DNA from: B25-G16 sp964549945
GTDB taxonomy: Bacteria; Desulfobacterota; DSM-4660; Desulfatiglandales; B25-G16
Direction of reading: 5' to 3'
NCBI GenBank assembly: GCA_964549945.1
Contig: CAZJXD010000002.1
Span: 1-64,000, forward strand
Length of the DNA stretch: 64,000 bases
A program made the position numbers and the translations under genes. This document shows, piece by piece, positions 60,763 through 64,000 of the stretch. Under the pieces are notes generated by a model. That model was not told the origin of the DNA, searched no databases, and saw only the letters and a list, made by a program, of their open reading frames with translations. Each line of letters begins with the position of its first letter. The first letter of the stretch is position 1.

Positions 60763-62142
60763 ATGGGAGGCAAGCTCTGGGGAGGCCGCTTTACCTCTAA
60801 ACCCAATGCGATGGTAGATCGCTTTAATGCCTCCATAGGATTCGATAAGAGGCTTTGGAGAGAGGATATCGAGAGCAGCGTGGCCTATTCAAGAATGCTG
60901 GCAAAACAGGGCATTATCAGCAACGATGAAGCCACCGCCATTGTAAATGCCCTGAAGGAGATCCACGATGAAATGGAGGCAGGCACCTTTGCCTTTGATG
61001 AGTCCCTGGAGGATATCCATACCCACATTGAAGATGCCCTCATTCAAAGGGTTGGCCCGCTGGGTGAGGCCCTTTACACCGGAAGAAGTAGAAACGACCA
61101 GATTGCGCTCGACACCAGGCTCTATGTCAGAAATGCGATCACAAAGCATATCCATCTGTTGACCGAGCTTCAACGAACCCTGGTGGAACTCGCCGAGAAG
61201 AACCAGGATCTGATCATGCCGGGCTATACCCATCTTCAGCGAGCTCAACCCGTGCTGCTGGCGCACCACCTTTTGGCCTACTACGAGATGTTGAAACGGG
61301 ATAAGGAGCGCCTAGAGGATTCCCTGAAAAGGACAAGCGTCCTTCCCCTTGGGAGCGCCGCCCTGGCAGGGACAACCTTTGATATCGACAGGGAGTTCCT
61401 GTGCAGGGAACTGAACCTGGAACACGCGAGTTCGAACAGTATGGACGCGGTATCGGACAGGGATTTCGTGGTGGAATTTATCTTCTGCTCCGCGCTGTCG
61501 ATGACCCACCTGTCTCGTCTCTGTGAGGAATTGATTTTGTGGTCATCACAGGAGTTCGGCTTTGTGGAGATCTCCGATGCCTTTGCGACCGGGAGCAGCA
61601 TCATGCCGCAGAAGAAAAACCCTGATATACCCGAGCTGATACGAGGGAAAACGGGGAGGGTTTACGGCCATCTCACCTCACTGCTGACCACCATGAAAGG
61701 CCTTCCCCTTTCCTACAACAAGGATATGCAGGAGGATAAGGAGGCCCTATTCGATACGGTTGATACGGCAGCGAAATCGCTCACCATACTTTCCATGCTC
61801 TTAGGAGAGGTTGAGTTCAAGGGGGAGAACATGCTGAGGGCGACTCAGCAGGGATACCTGGTTGCTACGGATCTCGCGGATTACCTTGTGGGAAAAGGCA
61901 TGACCTTCAGGAAGGCACACCAGGTGGTAGGCGATCTCATCCGTATGGCCGAGGTAAAGAACAAGGAACTCCACCAGCTTGACCTGGAGGAGATGAAGGA
62001 GTTCAGCACCCTTATTCAGGAAGATGTTTACGAGTGGCTCGATCCCCTCTCATGTATCGAGCGAAGAAACATCCCCGGTGGAACAGGACCCGAGGCAGTC
62101 AAGAGAGCGCTGAGCAAGGCAAGGGAAGAGCTACAATCATGA
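60763..62142 (+). CDS. argH: Argininosuccinate lyase
   Basis: 459-residue fumarase/aspartase-superfamily lyase, last step of arginine synthesis. MGGKLWGGRFTSKPNAMVDR, EDIHTHIEDALI, TGRSRNDQIALDTRL, GYTHLQRAQPVLLAHH and the catalytic signature GSSIMPQKKNPD are present. It starts immediately after argG. Its stop overlaps the ATG of the lipoprotein gene. Confidence 0.97.
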   Translation: MGGKLWGGRFTSKPNAMVDRFNASIGFDKRLWREDIESSVAYSRMLAKQGIISNDEATAIVNALKEIHDEMEAGTFAFDESLEDIHTHIEDALIQRVGPLGEALYTGRSRNDQIALDTRLYVRNAITKHIHLLTELQRTLVELAEKNQDLIMPGYTHLQRAQPVLLAHHLLAYYEMLKRDKERLEDSLKRTSVLPLGSAALAGTTFDIDREFLCRELNLEHASSNSMDAVSDRDFVVEFIFCSALSMTHLSRLCEELILWSSQEFGFVEISDAFATGSSIMPQKKNPDIPELIRGKTGRVYGHLTSLLTTMKGLPLSYNKDMQEDKEALFDTVDTAAKSLTILSMLLGEVEFKGENMLRATQQGYLVATDLADYLVGKGMTFRKAHQVVGDLIRMAEVKNKELHQLDLEEMKEFSTLIQEDVYEWLDPLSCIERRNIPGGTGPEAVKRALSKAREELQS

Positions 62143-62378
62143 GCATCAAAGGAATTATGCGGTTTTTCTTCTTTCTTTCACTCCTCATTATGTTGATGGG
62201 ATGTGGGAGAAAAGCACCGCCTACCCTTCCTGAAAAGCCCTCTTCCAGGATTTTGAAACTGGAAACTGGAAACTCGATATATAAGGAAGCTTATCTATAT
62301 AATACAAGATCGCTTCCCGATTTCCACAACCTTCAAGTCTCCAGTTTCAAGTCTCAAAATAAAAGGAGGATGCATTGA
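62139..62378 (+). CDS. Small LptM/YifL-type lipoprotein
   Basis: 79 residues starting at ATG 62139, overlapping the argH stop by four bases. A signal with lipobox LMGC (cleaved before Cys near residue 20) is followed by GRKAPPTLPEK, the pattern of LptM-type lipoproteins commonly found between argH and lysA/dapF. After about residue 35 the frame enters a repeat-derived inverted sequence (TGNSIYK ... KSQNKRRMH) and lysA is missing. The C-terminus is thus probably repeat-made. Confidence 0.75.
   Translation: MSIKGIMRFFFFLSLLIMLMGCGRKAPPTLPEKPSSRILKLETGNSIYKEAYLYNTRSLPDFHNLQVSSFKSQNKRRMH
62251..62359. repeat. CTGGAAA-word inverted repeat after the lipoprotein
   Basis: Tandem GAAACTGGAAACTGGAAACT (62255-62274) pairs with 62335-62359 at about 21 of 25 positions. 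An inner GGAAGC/GCTTCC stem (62285-62290, 62312-62317) adds to the fold. It overlaps the lipoprotein C-terminal codons and separates argH from ybaB. Confidence 0.7.
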
Positions 62379-62698
62379 TGAAAGGTATGCCGAATATGGG
62401 GAATTTGTTGAAAACGGCTCAAAAACTTCAGGAGAGGATGGCAAAACTCCAAGAAGAGCTAGGTGAGAGAACGGTTGAGACCTCGGCCGGAGGCGGGATG
62501 GTCACCGTGGTGGCAAGCGGAAAACAGGAGATCGTCTCAATAAAAATAGATCCCGAGGTAGTAGATGCAAATGATGTTGAGATGCTAGAGGATCTCGTCT
62601 TGGCGGCGGTTAATGACGCGCTGCTTCAGGCAAAACAAATGGTAACCGAGGAGATGAACAAGCTCACAGGCGGGGTGAAGATACCTGGCCTCATGTGA
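62378..62698 (+). CDS. ybaB: YbaB/EbfC-family nucleoid-associated protein
   Basis: 106 residues from ATG 62378 after AAAGGAGGA. The family pattern MGNLLKTAQKLQERMAKLQE, GGGMVTVVASGKQEI and LVLAAVNDALLQAKQMVTEE is complete. A dimeric DNA-binding protein that modulates nucleoid structure. Encoded immediately upstream of recR as in most bacteria, though a repeat now lies between them. Confidence 0.95.
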   Translation: MKGMPNMGNLLKTAQKLQERMAKLQEELGERTVETSAGGGMVTVVASGKQEIVSIKIDPEVVDANDVEMLEDLVLAAVNDALLQAKQMVTEEMNKLTGGVKIPGLM

Positions 62699-62700
62699 CT

Positions 62701-62766
62701 GCTTGTTGCTCGTGGCTTGTTGCTCATTATAAAAACGAGTTACGAGCAACGTGAAACGAGAAACGC
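62701..62766. repeat. GTTGCTCGT-word inverted repeat between ybaB and recR
   Basis: GCTTGTTGCTCGTGGCTTGT (62701-62720) and TGCTC beyond are mirrored by GAGTTACGAGCAACGTGAAA (62737-62756) and ACGAGAAACGC. The inverse arm runs up to the recR start. Confidence 0.65.
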
Positions 62767-62768
62767 GT

Positions 62769-63374
62769 ATGGACATCTACCCCTCATCCCTGGGTAACCT
62801 CATCGATCAATTCAGCAAGTTACCCGGTATCGGAAGGAAATCGGCGGAGAGACTTGCCCTCCATGTGTTGAGAAGCCCAAGGGAGCTCGCCGAGAGGCTC
62901 GCTCAAAGCCTTGTGGAGGTCAAGGAAAAGATCGGGTTCTGCTCCATATGCTTTAATATAACCGATACCGATCCCTGCCCTATCTGCTCTGATCAAAGAA
63001 GGGCAAACGGGACTTTATGCGTTGTCGAAGGTCCTGGAGATCAATTGGCTATTGAAAAATCAGGCGCCTTCAGCGGAAGGTATCACATCCTTCAGGGCGT
63101 TCTCTCCCCCCTCGACGGTATCGGTGCAGAGGATCTGCGTATTGCAGAGCTCATGTCCCGGATCCGAAGGGAGAACATCAAAGAGGTTATCCTCGCCATT
63201 AACCCCACCGTGGAGGGTGAGGCCACCGTTTCATATATAACGGATCTCCTCAACGAGAAAGACCTGATCGTCTCGAGAATAGCCCTGGGTATTCCCCTTG
63301 GTGGCGACCTCAAATATATCGACAGCATGACCATCAAACGGTCCATGGACAACCGATCCTCCTGTGCCTCATGA
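62769..63374 (+). CDS. recR: Recombination protein RecR
   Basis: 201 residues from ATG 62769 (MDIYPSSLGNLIDQFSKLPG); a GTG six codons before lies in the repeat. HhH-like helical tip GIGRKSAERLALHVL, the zinc finger CSICFNITDTDPCPIC, and a Toprim domain (LCVVEGPGDQLAIEKSGAFS; NPTVEGEATVSYI) are present. Works with RecF/RecO in gap repair. The end is slightly divergent (MDNRSSCAS) and overlaps the next ATG by four bases. Confidence 0.95.
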   Translation: MDIYPSSLGNLIDQFSKLPGIGRKSAERLALHVLRSPRELAERLAQSLVEVKEKIGFCSICFNITDTDPCPICSDQRRANGTLCVVEGPGDQLAIEKSGAFSGRYHILQGVLSPLDGIGAEDLRIAELMSRIRRENIKEVILAINPTVEGEATVSYITDLLNEKDLIVSRIALGIPLGGDLKYIDSMTIKRSMDNRSSCAS

Positions 63375-64000
63375 TCTCCCGGTCGGCCATCAATACACTC
63401 GTCCAAATCCTGGGCAAGGAACATATCCTCACCGATACAAAGGATCTAAGTCCCTTCTCCCACGATGCGACAGATCAGGACTTCCTCCCAGATGCAGTGG
63501 CATTTCCAAAGGATGCGGATCAGGTATCGAAAATCCTTCGGCTCGCCAATGAAGAACTCTTTCCCGTAATACCTCGCGGGGCCGGAAGCGGCATGAGCGG
63601 GGGCGCATTGGCCGTACAAGGGGGTCTCGTGCTCTCAACCGAAAAGCTTAACAGGATCCTCCTCATCGATGAGGAAAACCTGCTGGCCAAGGTAGAGCCA
63701 GGCGTGGTAACCGCACGCTTCCAGGAGGAGGTGGAAAAACGCGGCCTCTTTTATCCACCCGATCCCGCGAGCCTCGATGTTTCAACCATTGGTGGCAATG
63801 TTGCCGAGTGTGCCGGGGGGCCAAGGGCAGTCAAATACGGCGTGACGAGGGACTATGTGATGGGCCTCAAGGTGGTGCTTCCCACCGGTGAGCTCATCAC
63901 CACAGGGGTGGAAACCGCCAAGGGTGTGGTAGGCTATGATCTTACCAGGCTCATAGTGGGCTCAGAAGGCACCTTGGCCGTCATCGTAGAGGTAATCCTC
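63371..64000 (+). CDS. FAD-linked oxidase (GlcD-like), 5' part cut by the window edge
   Basis: 210 codons of an open frame from ATG 63371 to the edge. The FAD_binding_4 domain is recognisable: PVIPRGAGSGMSGGALAVQG, PPDPASLDVSTIGGNVAECA, GGPRAVKYGVTRDYVMGLK and a VGYDLTRLIVGSEGTL segment. The C-terminal FAD-oxidase domain and possible fused Fe-S part are beyond the edge. It overlaps the recR stop. It resembles the first half of the 10130-12727 protein and may oxidise glycolate, lactate or another hydroxy acid. Confidence 0.88.
   Translation, partial: MISRSAINTLVQILGKEHILTDTKDLSPFSHDATDQDFLPDAVAFPKDADQVSKILRLANEELFPVIPRGAGSGMSGGALAVQGGLVLSTEKLNRILLIDEENLLAKVEPGVVTARFQEEVEKRGLFYPPDPASLDVSTIGGNVAECAGGPRAVKYGVTRDYVMGLKVVLPTGELITTGVETAKGVVGYDLTRLIVGSEGTLAVIVEVIL

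Noticed and set aside
1..64000. tRNA, rRNA and CRISPR arrays
   Set aside because: No T-loop GGTTCGAATCC-type sequence, no rRNA blocks and no regular repeat-spacer array were found on either strand by eye.

Overview
The window reads as one scaffold piece from an anaerobic, Gram-negative bacterium of the Desulfobacterota / former Deltaproteobacteria type, probably a metagenome bin. Indicators are an ETF:quinone oxidoreductase beside a fused FAD/Fe-S oxidase, acyl-CoA metabolism, a 2-hydroxyacyl-CoA dehydratase/benzoyl-CoA reductase type activator, a TAXI-TRAP importer with an AprAB-like flavoprotein/ferredoxin pair, an AmmeMemoRadiSam enzyme, a CooT-type nickel protein and a lexA-imuB-dnaE2 cassette. 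No rRNA, tRNA or CRISPR array was seen. A run of 100 N at 7676-7775 is flanked by an exact 55-base duplication and is probably a scaffolding artefact.

Layout. 1-7.6 kb: a GspE/PilB-type ATPase with c-di-GMP-binding and zinc-ribbon domains, divergent from a CHASE2 Ser/Thr kinase - PP2C phosphatase - FHA operon, then two small proteins. 8.3-16 kb: electron transfer and acyl-CoA genes (ETF-QO, GlcD-GlcF-like fusion, acyl-CoA ligase, thiolase). 16-21.8 kb, minus strand: a YbhGFSR-like ABC exporter (HlyD, two ATPases, two permeases) followed by an orphan activator ATPase. 22-30.5 kb: a seven-gene operon joining TAXI-TRAP uptake to an enolase-superfamily enzyme, an amidohydrolase, a PLP enzyme and an AprAB-like redox pair, a plausible uncharacterised catabolic pathway. 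30.5-33 kb: a THEP1-type NTPase, CheR and a radical SAM protein.

33.3-39.2 kb is an SOS mutagenesis cassette: lexA with dyad operators, a pseudogene of a four-helix-bundle protein, imuB (a Y-family polymerase without catalytic acids) and dnaE2. The dnaE2 3' end runs into an IS91-family transposase tail. 39.2-52.4 kb is a mobile, scarred region: IS91-type remnants, a second dnaE2-IS91 junction fragment, a group II intron 3' remnant, a GDP-fucose/glycosylation cluster (gmd, fcl, TPR membrane protein, methyltransferase-glycosyltransferase fusion, methyltransferase), a secreted protein and a probably transferred dehydrogenase. 52.4-64 kb returns to a housekeeping backbone: nitroreductase, cooT pair, xerC-hslVU-argB-argD, argG-argH-lptM, ybaB-recR and a glcD cut by the window edge.

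The most unusual pattern is a class of intergenic elements built from short degenerate tandem words arranged as long imperfect inverted repeats. Each locus uses its own word (for example AAGGC-, ACGAGTGA-, CTGGAAA- or CACAGAG-like). They surround the SOS genes, contribute C-terminal codons to some proteins, and similar words appear as short in-frame insertions within gmd and fcl.
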